A DNA stretch of 10,690 nucleotides from Nitrospirae bacterium GWC2_42_7. Lineage in GTDB: Bacteria; Nitrospirota; Thermodesulfovibrionia; Thermodesulfovibrionales; UBA6898. The notes under the pieces are model-generated. The model was not told where the DNA came from. It did not search any database and was given only the letters and a program-made list of their open reading frames with translations. Where the stretch lies: positions 1 through 10,690 of the forward strand of contig MHDW01000215.1 of assembly GCA_001803645.1 (NCBI GenBank), given 5' to 3'. The translations under genes and the position numbers were made by a program. This document shows, piece after piece, positions 4,634 to 10,690 of this stretch (positions are counted from its first letter, which is position 1; each line of letters starts with the position of its first letter).

Positions 4634-6688
4634 ATGCGGGTTTCCCTTGAATGGTTAAAAGATTTTGTTGAAATAAAGGCAGAACCTTCAGAGGTTGCTG
4701 CCAGGCTAACCATGGCAGGCCTTGAGATAGAGGGCATTGAATCTGTTGAAGGTGATACAGTATTTGAGGTCAATGTTACACCCAACAGACCTGATTGCCT
4801 GAGCATACTTGGTGTTGCAAGGGAAGTTGCAGCTGCTTTCGGACTCAAACTTAAACTTCCTGACACACAGATCAAAGCACAGATACCTGCTTCAGATTTT
4901 AGTGTGGAGATAGATGATCCAAAACTTTGCAGAAGATATACGGGCAGGCTCATAAATGATATTATTGTCGGAGATTCTCCTGAGTGGATAAAGAAACGTC
5001 TGGAGAAAAGCGGGCTAAGACCTGTCAACAGCATTGTAGACATTACCAACTATATGCTTCTTGAGTTCGGGCATCCTCTGCATGCATTTGATGCTGATAA
5101 GATATCAGGAAGAATAATACGTGTTGCTAAGGCCGGGAAGAACAGCAAAATAACCACGCTTGACGGGGCAGATAGAGTTTTGCCGGAGGATTCACTTTTG
5201 ATCTGGGATTCTGAGGGTCCTGTTGCTATTGCCGGTATCATGGGTGGCGAGGGGTCATCTGTGACGAACAGCACAAAGAATATTTTTCTTGAGAGCGCAT
5301 ACTTTGCTCCTTTTTCGATAAGAAGGACTTCCAAAGAGCTTTCTCTCAGAAGCGAGTCGTCCTATAGGTTCGAAAGAGGAACTGATATTGAATTTCTCGA
5401 ATCAGCGCTTAACAGATCAGCCTTGATGATCCGGGATATCTGCGGCGGGAAGATCCATGAGATAGTGGATAATTATCCTGAAAAATATATTCCCCGAAAG
5501 ATCGAAGTCAGATACAAAAAAATAAATGATCTCCTTGGCACAGGCCTTAGGGATGCAGAAATGCTTGAAATACTGAACAGGATCGGGATCAAAACTGAAG
5601 ACAGGGGAGATCATTTTACAGCATATCCTCCTGTCTATAGAAGCGACATAAACAAATATGAGGACCTGGTAGAAGAAATAGCAAGGATTTTCGGGTACAA
5701 CAACATTCCTGCAAGAAGACCAAAGGCCGCCTTGTCCGCAGGAATACTAAACCTGAAAGAGATCAGAAGAAGAAAGATCAGGGAAGCGATGAGAAAGTCC
5801 GGTTTTTCAGAAGTGGTGAATTACAGCTTTATGAACCCGGCTGATCTTGATATCCTCGCACTGCCGGAAAATGATGAAAGAAAAAAATGTATAGCTGTCA
5901 TGAACCCTCTGAGGCAGGAAGAATCCTTGATGAGGACTACCCTTGTACCTTCGATGATAAATAATTTCCTCTATAATCTTTCGCACGGTATCAGAAATAT
6001 CAGGCTTTTTGAGATAGCAAGAATATTTATAGATAAAGGCGAACAATTGCCTTCTGAAAGATTGCGGCTTGGTGGGATTTATTTCAAGGAAGAAGATATT
6101 TCTATCTGGAAAGATAAACTTCCTTCTTTCTTTGTTGCTAAGGGTTCTTTGCAGGCATTATTTGACGAGTTGAAGATAACAGGCTTGTCTTTTGTTCCTT
6201 CAGTTGAGCTTTTTCTGCACAAAGGCAAGTCAGCTGACATTTTGATTAACGGGAAGAACATCGGCTTTATGGGAGATCTCAGCCCTGATGTTGTTGGAAA
6301 AATAGGTCTTAAGATCCATAACCCTGAAATAGTTGTGTTTGAGCTTGATGTTGATTTGCTGATGACTATGCTACCGGATAGAACTAAATATAGTCAGATA
6401 CCAAAATACCCTTCTATTGAAAGGGATATTTCAATAGTTATGAGGGACGATATAACTTCAGGCTCTGTTCTGGAATATATAAAGAGCTGTCAGGCAGAAC
6501 TTATCGAGAGCGTTGAGTTATTCGATTATTATAAGGGCGGGAATCTTCCTCAGAACAGCAAGAGCCTTGGCTTCAGGATTGTATACAGGGCAAAAGACAA
6601 GACATTGACTGAGAATGAAGTTGAAACTCTTCACCAGTCTCTGGTCCAATCAATTCTCGTGAAAACAGGCGGAGAACTGAGGGGATAG
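4634..6688 (+). CDS. pheT: Phenylalanyl-tRNA synthetase beta subunit, short form lacking the OB-fold tRNA-binding domain
   Basis: The structural, editing and tRNA-binding subunit of the PheST enzyme. The start MRVSLEWLKDFVEI is typical, and ATG 4634 has GGAG at 4626-4629. Length is 684 residues against about 795-800 in most bacteria. The first 40 residues run to GLEIEGIESVEGD and pass directly into VFEVNVTPNRPDC (about 43-55), so the EMAP/Trbp111-type OB-fold insert (about 110 residues in E. coli) is missing. Domains present are the B3/B4 editing domain (about 100-270; IVDITNYMLLEFGHPLHAFD, RRTSKELSLRSESSYRFERG), B5 (about 287-357), the catalytic-like module, and the C-terminal FDX-ACB anticodon-binding domain (about 590-684). 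The joint is clean, with no frameshift. Phenylalanine editing should be retained. The gene converges on the minus-strand HMA gene with only 5 bases between stops. Confidence 0.95.
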   Translation: MRVSLEWLKDFVEIKAEPSEVAARLTMAGLEIEGIESVEGDTVFEVNVTPNRPDCLSILGVAREVAAAFGLKLKLPDTQIKAQIPASDFSVEIDDPKLCRRYTGRLINDIIVGDSPEWIKKRLEKSGLRPVNSIVDITNYMLLEFGHPLHAFDADKISGRIIRVAKAGKNSKITTLDGADRVLPEDSLLIWDSEGPVAIAGIMGGEGSSVTNSTKNIFLESAYFAPFSIRRTSKELSLRSESSYRFERGTDIEFLESALNRSALMIRDICGGKIHEIVDNYPEKYIPRKIEVRYKKINDLLGTGLRDAEMLEILNRIGIKTEDRGDHFTAYPPVYRSDINKYEDLVEEIARIFGYNNIPARRPKAALSAGILNLKEIRRRKIREAMRKSGFSEVVNYSFMNPADLDILALPENDERKKCIAVMNPLRQEESLMRTTLVPSMINNFLYNLSHGIRNIRLFEIARIFIDKGEQLPSERLRLGGIYFKEEDISIWKDKLPSFFVAKGSLQALFDELKITGLSFVPSVELFLHKGKSADILINGKNIGFMGDLSPDVVGKIGLKIHNPEIVVFELDVDLLMTMLPDRTKYSQIPKYPSIERDISIVMRDDITSGSVLEYIKSCQAELIESVELFDYYKGGNLPQNSKSLGFRIVYRAKDKTLTENEVETLHQSLVQSILVKTGGELRG

Positions 6689-6693
6689 AACGT

Positions 6694-6897
6694 TTAGTTC
6701 CTGATCTTATAGCCTGCTTTTGTTACTGCGTCTTCAATATCCTGTTTCTGAATTATTGTTTCATCATATGATACAACAGACTTGCCGACCTCAACAGAAG
6801 AATCTTTTATTCCCTTCAGCGCATCCAGGGCCTTTTTTACTCTCATAACGCAGTGCTGGCAAGACATGCCTTCGATATTGATTGTTATTTCAGCCAT
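6694..6897 (-). CDS. Small heavy-metal-associated (HMA) domain protein, CopZ-like
   Basis: A 67-residue single-domain protein with the beta-alpha-beta-beta-alpha-beta pattern of HMA domains. The metal site is GMSCQHC at about residues 10-16, whose two cysteines bind Cu(I) or another soft metal in this family. Later SVEVGKSVVSYDE and AVTKAGYKIRN complete the fold. AAGGAG (minus strand, 6905-6910) lies 7 bases before the ATG at 6895-6897. It stands alone with no P-type ATPase or CopY/CueR-type regulator in the window, so its partner must be elsewhere. The expected role is a cytoplasmic copper chaperone; specificity for copper over mercury or another metal cannot be read from this sequence alone. 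Confidence 0.9.
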   Translation of the reverse strand: MAEITINIEGMSCQHCVMRVKKALDALKGIKDSSVEVGKSVVSYDETIIQKQDIEDAVTKAGYKIRN

Positions 6898-6926
6898 CTA
6901 ATATCTCCTTTATTGTAACTGCTCTT

Positions 6927-6955
6927 ATTTTATTCAGAAGATGAATAGAAATCAA
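6927..6955 (-). promoter_or_regulatory. Putative sigma-70-type promoter for the HMA gene
   Basis: On the minus strand TTGATT (6950-6955) and TAAAAT (6927-6932) are spaced by exactly 17 bases, both one or two changes from consensus. Transcription would start near 6920, about 23 bases before the ATG and just upstream of the AAGGAG site. No CueR/MerR-type dyad with a 19-base spacer was seen. Confidence 0.45.
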
Positions 6956-7007
6956 ACAGAGTTTATCAATATTAATATATTGGCTTTTATGGGAAAATAG
7001 TATTTAA

Positions 7008-7013
7008 TATAAT
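7008..7013 (+). promoter_or_regulatory. Possible -10 box upstream of the binding-protein gene
   Basis: TATAAT is a perfect -10 match, but the bases about 17 upstream (TTTTAT) are a poor -35. The implied start near 7020 would fall within the Shine-Dalgarno AAAGGAGG (7015-7022), giving an unusually short leader. The true promoter may lie further upstream in the AT-rich stretch 6961-6985. Confidence 0.2.
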
Positions 7014-7026
7014 CAAAGGAGGACTT

Positions 7027-7908
7027 ATGAAATTTACGCGATTATTCGCCGTCCTTTTATTAATAAACATCTTTCTTTGTGCAGTGCCTGCATATGCAGA
7101 AAAAGATGAACTTGTAATTGGCCTTATCCCTGAAATGAATATTTTTCAGCAGATGGAACGTTTCAGGCCCCTTTCCGAATATCTTTCTGAGAAAACAGGC
7201 GTGAAAGTCAGGCTCACTATCCTCAGCAAATATGGAGGTATAATCAAAAGATTTAAATCGCACCAGCTTGACGGAGCTTTTTTTGGTTCATTCACCGGTG
7301 CTGCTGCTATCTCAATTCTTGGGGTTGAGCCGATCGCCAGGCCGGTTAACCTTGATGGCTCTTCAACATATCACGGGTATATTTTTGTGAGAAAAGACAG
7401 CAACATTAGAAAGGTAAGCGATATGAAGGGGAAAAAAATGGTTTTTGTAGCTAAAGCTACTACTGCGGGATATGTATTCCCTATCGCATATTTTAAAGAG
7501 AATGGCGTGAATGATATAAATTCATTTTTCAGTGAACACTATTTTTCAGGAAGTCATGATTCTGCTATTTATGCGGTGCTTGATAAAAAAGCCGACATCG
7601 GTGCTGCAAAACATAGCGTCTATGACCGTGTAAAGCGCAGTGACTCCCGTATTGATAATGAATTATTGATACTTGCAGAGTCTGCCAAGGTGCCGTCTAA
7701 TGGTTTGTGTGTAAGAAAAGATCTCGATAAAGCACTCAAGAAAAAACTGAAAGAAGCTTTGCTTAATATGGATAAAGATACTAAAGGCAGGGCTGCTCTC
7801 GAAAAATTAGGGGCTCTTAGATTTATTGAAACAGCAGCTTCAGATTATAAGCCTGTATTTGAACTTCTTAAAAGGGCTGATATGACAGCATCTATGGCAG
7901 AAGAATAA
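7027..7908 (+). CDS. PhnD-family periplasmic solute-binding protein (phosphate/phosphite/phosphonate type), probable sensor partner
   Basis: A 293-residue exported protein. Residues 1-24 are a signal peptide: K2 and R5, a hydrophobic core, and an AYA cleavage site before E25. The mature part is a type II periplasmic-binding fold of the PhnD-like family (PF12974). It begins DELVIGLIPEMN, and has KSHQLDGAFFGSFTGAAA, a central YHGYIFVRKDSNIRKVSDMKGKK, and the family-typical SGSHDSAIYAVLDKKADIGA (about 178-197). GGAGG at 7018-7022 is 4 bases from ATG 7027. The histidine kinase gene begins 6 bases after its stop, and no phnC- or phnE-like transporter gene is adjacent. The likely job is to bind a small molecule and signal to the kinase rather than to feed a transporter. 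The ligand is unknown: family membership does not prove phosphonate binding. Confidence 0.85.
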   Translation: MKFTRLFAVLLLINIFLCAVPAYAEKDELVIGLIPEMNIFQQMERFRPLSEYLSEKTGVKVRLTILSKYGGIIKRFKSHQLDGAFFGSFTGAAAISILGVEPIARPVNLDGSSTYHGYIFVRKDSNIRKVSDMKGKKMVFVAKATTAGYVFPIAYFKENGVNDINSFFSEHYFSGSHDSAIYAVLDKKADIGAAKHSVYDRVKRSDSRIDNELLILAESAKVPSNGLCVRKDLDKALKKKLKEALLNMDKDTKGRAALEKLGALRFIETAASDYKPVFELLKRADMTASMAEE

Positions 7909-7914
7909 TAAACT

Positions 7915-9885
7915 ATGAAGAATAGGATCATTATTTCTCTTGGAGCACTTTTTCTTATTTTCCTTTCCGGCGCATGTTTTACATTGATCTATCTAACAAA
8001 GGTCACCTCAAATCTCAGTTATCTTGTGAAACTTCATAGCATAGAAGTAATGAGGCAGGAGCTTGTAATAAATGTCCAGACAGTTCAGGAAAATCTCTAT
8101 ACTATCGGCACAGCGTTCGGGAAGGAACTTGACAGCATAGTCGAGAATGTCAATTTGCTCGATCTTGCTGTTCAAAGATGCAACAGCTGTCATCACAATC
8201 CGGAGATCAAGACAAAGATAGACGAGGTTGCACAGCTTACAGACAAATATAAAAATTTCCTGAGTGAATTTATTACAACAGTTGCAGGCAAGGACAGAGT
8301 AATGCAACTAAAGAAAGAGGCCTCGGATATCGGAAGTGACATTCTTTTCAAGACTCAGGATATGTCCATAGTCGCCAGCACTGCGCTAAACAAAAAAACA
8401 GTAAAAGCACTTGAGGATATAAATAATTCAAGGCTGGTTCTTTTTTCCACACTAATACTTGCATTTATCAGCGCTCTTTTAATTGCGGTTACTCTTACCA
8501 GGCAGATAACAAAACCTGTTTACGAACTTGTAAAAGCATCAAGAGAGATAGAGTCCGGTAATCTTGGATACAAAATATCCTATTCAGGCAAAGATGAATT
8601 TTTAAAGCTTGCAAATTCATTTAATGAAATGAGTTTTTCCCTGAGGGAAAGTAACGAAAAAATCATGCAGCATATGAACAGGCTTTCCGGGCTTTACAGA
8701 ATAACACTTCCGCTTCATTCGGTCTCTAATGTTAATGATATTTTTAGAGAAGTATCATATGGTGTTGCTGAAGTAGTTAATGCAGAACAGTGCGGTCTTA
8801 TGCTTTTGAACAAGGATCTATCAGAGTTTGAACATAAATATCCTGCCCATGGCCTTGATGAAATGCAGGCAAGATCCATTAGAGTAAATAAAGACGACGT
8901 GTTGCAGCTGTATTTCTCCAAAAACAGAAAACCACTGTTTATCAATGACATGCAGTCAGAGGAATTACCTTCAGGATTTACAGGAGGCAATACTTTGAAT
9001 GTGAGAAATATAATGTTTGGGTGGGTGAGACAGAAAGGCGAACTTGTAGGCATTATACGGGTTGCTAACAGAGAACTTGAGGATTTTTCCGAAGAATCTT
9101 TGAGGCTGATAGGCATAATCTCGAATAATCTTTCTGTTGCACTTGAGAATATAAAGCTCTATGATGATCTGAAAACACAGATGAAGGAGCTGAAGGAAAC
9201 CCAGGAACAGCTTGTGCAGACTGCAAAACTTGCTGCAATAGGAGAGCTTGCTTCAAATGTTGCTCATGAGATAAACAATCCTCTGACGAGTATAATGGGT
9301 TATGCAGAACTTATCAAGGAAGAGACCGACCTTGATAGTATAATGAAGGATGTTGATATAATCCAAAAGGAATCATTAAGAGCACGGGATATTGTGCAGC
9401 AGCTTCTGGAGTTTTCCAGAAAGAAGCCTCTCGAGATAAAGAAGATCGATCTGAACAGTCTGATAAAAGAATCAGTATCTCTGGTAAAAATGAATATAAA
9501 GGATGCCGGTATAAAGGTGGTAGAAGATTATTCTGAGCTTCCTGTGATAGCAGGCGATCCTAACCAGCTCAAACAGGTCTTTCTTAATATCATTAATAAT
9601 GCTGTTGATTCTCTGCCTGAAAAAAGCGGAGAAATAAATATCAGGACGCTTGAAAACAGCAGGAATGTAATGGTTGAGATATCCGATAACGGTTATGGGA
9701 TCCCTGATGATGTTCTCTCGAGAATTTTTGAACCTTTCTTTACCACAAAGAGGGAAAAGGGAACAGGTATAGGTCTATCGATAAGTCATAAGATAATTCA
9801 GAGCCATAAAGGGAAGATAGACATAAGAAGTGAAGAACATGCGGGCACAAAGGTCATTATTACTCTTCCAGTTTATTTTGGATAA
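7915..9885 (+). CDS. Membrane sensor histidine kinase with periplasmic heme c motif, HAMP and GAF domains
   Basis: A 656-residue hybrid-free kinase. TM1 spans about 7-28, a mainly helical periplasmic domain about 29-173, TM2 about 174-194, and HAMP about 195-248. A GAF domain covers about 257-420, a short coiled coil leads to HisKA, and HATPase_c ends the protein. The periplasmic domain carries C89-N-S-C92-H93, a c-type heme attachment site. The phospho-acceptor is H451 (NVAHEINNPLTS). ATP-site motifs are N558-N562 (NIINN), DNGYGIPDD from D591, FFTTK (608-612) and GTGIGLS (616-622). The ATG lies 6 bases after the binding-protein stop with only a weak AGAAGAA ribosome site, so the two are co-transcribed and probably translationally coupled. 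No receiver domain or response regulator is present in the window. Heme redox or gas sensing, combined with input from the binding protein, is inferred. Confidence 0.93.
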   Translation: MKNRIIISLGALFLIFLSGACFTLIYLTKVTSNLSYLVKLHSIEVMRQELVINVQTVQENLYTIGTAFGKELDSIVENVNLLDLAVQRCNSCHHNPEIKTKIDEVAQLTDKYKNFLSEFITTVAGKDRVMQLKKEASDIGSDILFKTQDMSIVASTALNKKTVKALEDINNSRLVLFSTLILAFISALLIAVTLTRQITKPVYELVKASREIESGNLGYKISYSGKDEFLKLANSFNEMSFSLRESNEKIMQHMNRLSGLYRITLPLHSVSNVNDIFREVSYGVAEVVNAEQCGLMLLNKDLSEFEHKYPAHGLDEMQARSIRVNKDDVLQLYFSKNRKPLFINDMQSEELPSGFTGGNTLNVRNIMFGWVRQKGELVGIIRVANRELEDFSEESLRLIGIISNNLSVALENIKLYDDLKTQMKELKETQEQLVQTAKLAAIGELASNVAHEINNPLTSIMGYAELIKEETDLDSIMKDVDIIQKESLRARDIVQQLLEFSRKKPLEIKKIDLNSLIKESVSLVKMNIKDAGIKVVEDYSELPVIAGDPNQLKQVFLNIINNAVDSLPEKSGEINIRTLENSRNVMVEISDNGYGIPDDVLSRIFEPFFTTKREKGTGIGLSISHKIIQSHKGKIDIRSEEHAGTKVIITLPVYFG

Positions 9886-9915
9886 ATTATAAATCATACG
9901 TGTTTTTCAAAGTGC

Positions 9916-9939
9916 GTATATCGATCAAATATACTTTTT
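9916..9939 (+). terminator. Weak intrinsic terminator after the kinase gene
   Basis: GTATAT (9916-9921) and ATATAC (9929-9934) form a 6-bp stem around a 7-base loop and are followed directly by TTTTT (9935-9939), 30 bases after the kinase stop. The stem is AT-rich and weak. An alternative, longer fold of 9896-9919 (ATACG/CGTAT plus wobble pairs) overlaps it. The rest of 9940-10060 shows no gene, only AT-rich sequence. Confidence 0.35.
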
Positions 9940-10066
9940 CTGCCATAAATTACCTTTTTACATAAAAATCAATTTGAAAAATAGGGTGAAAAACTTACTA
10001 TGAACTGAGAAAAAATAATGCACACGGATACTCCAATGATTATCTTTCAAATCTTTACCTGAGACT

Positions 10067-10075
10067 TGTTATAAT
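10067..10075 (+). promoter_or_regulatory. Extended -10 promoter for fabG
   Basis: TGTTATAAT is a TG-N-TATAAT extended -10 element with a perfect hexamer. Upstream hexamers near 10045-10052 (TTTCAA, TCAAAT) are poor -35 boxes, as is usual for extended -10 promoters. Transcription near 10082 would give a leader of about 90 bases before fabG. No recognised FapR or FabT site is visible. Confidence 0.5.
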
Positions 10076-10174
10076 AGATTTTAATACTTGATGCAAATGA
10101 CTGGAAAAGATAAGGCTACTTTGTTACAATTAACAGCAATTATTTGAGTCCAGATAACCTATTAGGGGGAGTAA

Positions 10175-10690
10175 ATGGAATACAAAGGACAGGTAGTTTT
10201 AGTAACAGGCGGCGCAAGAGGCATAGGAAAGGCAATAGCCGAGATGTTTGCAAAAAAAGGAGCTGATCTTGCTCTGGCTGATATATCTCTTGAGAGCGCA
10301 AGTGAGACTGCAAAGGAAATGACATCATATGGAGTCAGGGCTATGGCAGTTAAACTTGATGTTTCCAAGTCAGCAGATGTGGCAAAGGCGTTTGAGGATA
10401 TTACTAAAGAGTATGGCAAGATCGATATCCTGGTGAATAATGCAGGGATCACAAAAGATTCACTGTTAGTAAGGATGAAGGAAGAAGACTGGGACGCTGT
10501 ACTGAACATAAACCTCAAGGGTGTTTTCCTCTGTTCAAAAGAGGCTGTAAAGCTTATGGTAAAACAACGCTATGGCAGGATAATAAATATCGCCTCTGTT
10601 GTAGCATTTATGGGAAATCCGGGACAGGCTAATTACAGCGCCTCAAAGGCCGGCATAATCGGCTTTACAAAAACAATAGCAAGGGAGTAC
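10175..10690 (+). CDS. fabG: 3-oxoacyl-[acyl-carrier-protein] reductase, N-terminal 172 residues (3' partial)
   Basis: An NADPH-dependent short-chain dehydrogenase that reduces 3-ketoacyl-ACP in fatty acid elongation. The frame is open from ATG 10175 to the window edge; about 75 residues are missing. Visible features are the cofactor loop TGGARGIG (residues 11-18), LDVS, NNAGITKDSLLVRM (the NNAG motif and the FabG-typical ITKD/LLxRM extension), and the SDR catalytic set N (INLKG), S (NIASVV), and YxxxK (YSASK). AGGGGGAG at 10164-10171 is the ribosome-binding site. ITKDSLLVRMKEEDWD favours FabG over other SDRs such as PhaB, but without acpP or fabF in view the assignment rests on sequence alone. 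Confidence 0.88.
   Translation, partial: MEYKGQVVLVTGGARGIGKAIAEMFAKKGADLALADISLESASETAKEMTSYGVRAMAVKLDVSKSADVAKAFEDITKEYGKIDILVNNAGITKDSLLVRMKEEDWDAVLNINLKGVFLCSKEAVKLMVKQRYGRIINIASVVAFMGNPGQANYSASKAGIIGFTKTIAREY

Noticed and set aside
4588..5049. 153-residue minus-strand frame opposite pheT
   Set aside because: Serine-rich, low-complexity product antisense to a clear pheT frame; a shadow of its codon usage.
7027..7908. Full phosphonate ABC transporter operon
   Set aside because: No ATPase or permease gene lies beside the binding protein; its immediate partner is a kinase.
8715..9116. 133-residue minus-strand frame opposite the histidine kinase GAF region
   Set aside because: Antisense to a well-supported GAF domain, with no recognisable motif or ribosome-binding site.
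10049..10081. AAATCT/AGATTT inverted repeat around the fabG -10 box as a fatty-acid regulator site
   Set aside because: The half-sites are only 6 bases and 21 apart, AT-rich, and do not match FapR, FabT or FadR sites that I know.
10162..10518. 118-residue minus-strand frame opposite fabG
   Set aside because: The plus strand encodes a textbook SDR with NNAG and YxxxK motifs; the minus product is a serine-rich shadow.

Overview
The window looks like a chromosomal stretch of an anaerobic or microaerophilic Gram-negative bacterium. GC content is moderate to low, with heavy use of ATA (Ile) and AGA/AGG (Arg) codons. A periplasmic c-type heme motif in a sensor kinase, a signal-peptide solute-binding protein and a calcium-binding surface protein fit a Nitrospirota (Thermodesulfovibrio-like) or deltaproteobacterial lineage. 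This placement is an inference from gene style, not from a marker comparison.

Layout. Bases 2-523 are the C-terminal end of a secreted protein with thrombospondin type 3 calcium repeats and a CARDB domain. A strong hairpin follows. Then comes a translation cluster: thrS (720-2615), rpmI (2787-2984), rplT (3059-3418), pheS (3423-4436) and pheT (4634-6688). It departs from the usual thrS-infC-rpmI-rplT-pheS-pheT order. infC is absent; the thrS-rpmI gap instead holds a near-consensus promoter and a terminator-like hairpin. thrS appears to start at a rare ATC codon. pheS and pheT are split by a GC-rich 94-bp palindrome. PheT lacks the OB-fold tRNA-binding insert normal in bacteria. A small heavy-metal-associated (CopZ-like) protein converges on pheT from the minus strand (6694-6897).

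The right third holds a two-gene sensory unit. It consists of a PhnD-family periplasmic binding protein (7027-7908) and, 6 bases downstream, a membrane histidine kinase (7915-9885) with a single CxxCH heme c motif in its periplasmic domain, then HAMP, GAF, HisKA and HATPase domains. No transporter permease or ATPase and no response regulator lies beside them. Binding protein and kinase therefore probably form a sensor rather than an uptake system. After a 289-base gap with a weak terminator and an extended -10 promoter, the 5' part of fabG (10175 onward) runs off the window.

How the genes work together. ThrS and PheST charge tRNAs, and L35 and L20 build the 50S subunit. The operon's expression seems to be re-initiated and possibly attenuated before rpmI. 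Most of the window is housekeeping. The best candidates for something little described are the binding-protein/heme-kinase pair, the ATC start of thrS together with the missing infC, and the palindrome inside pheST.
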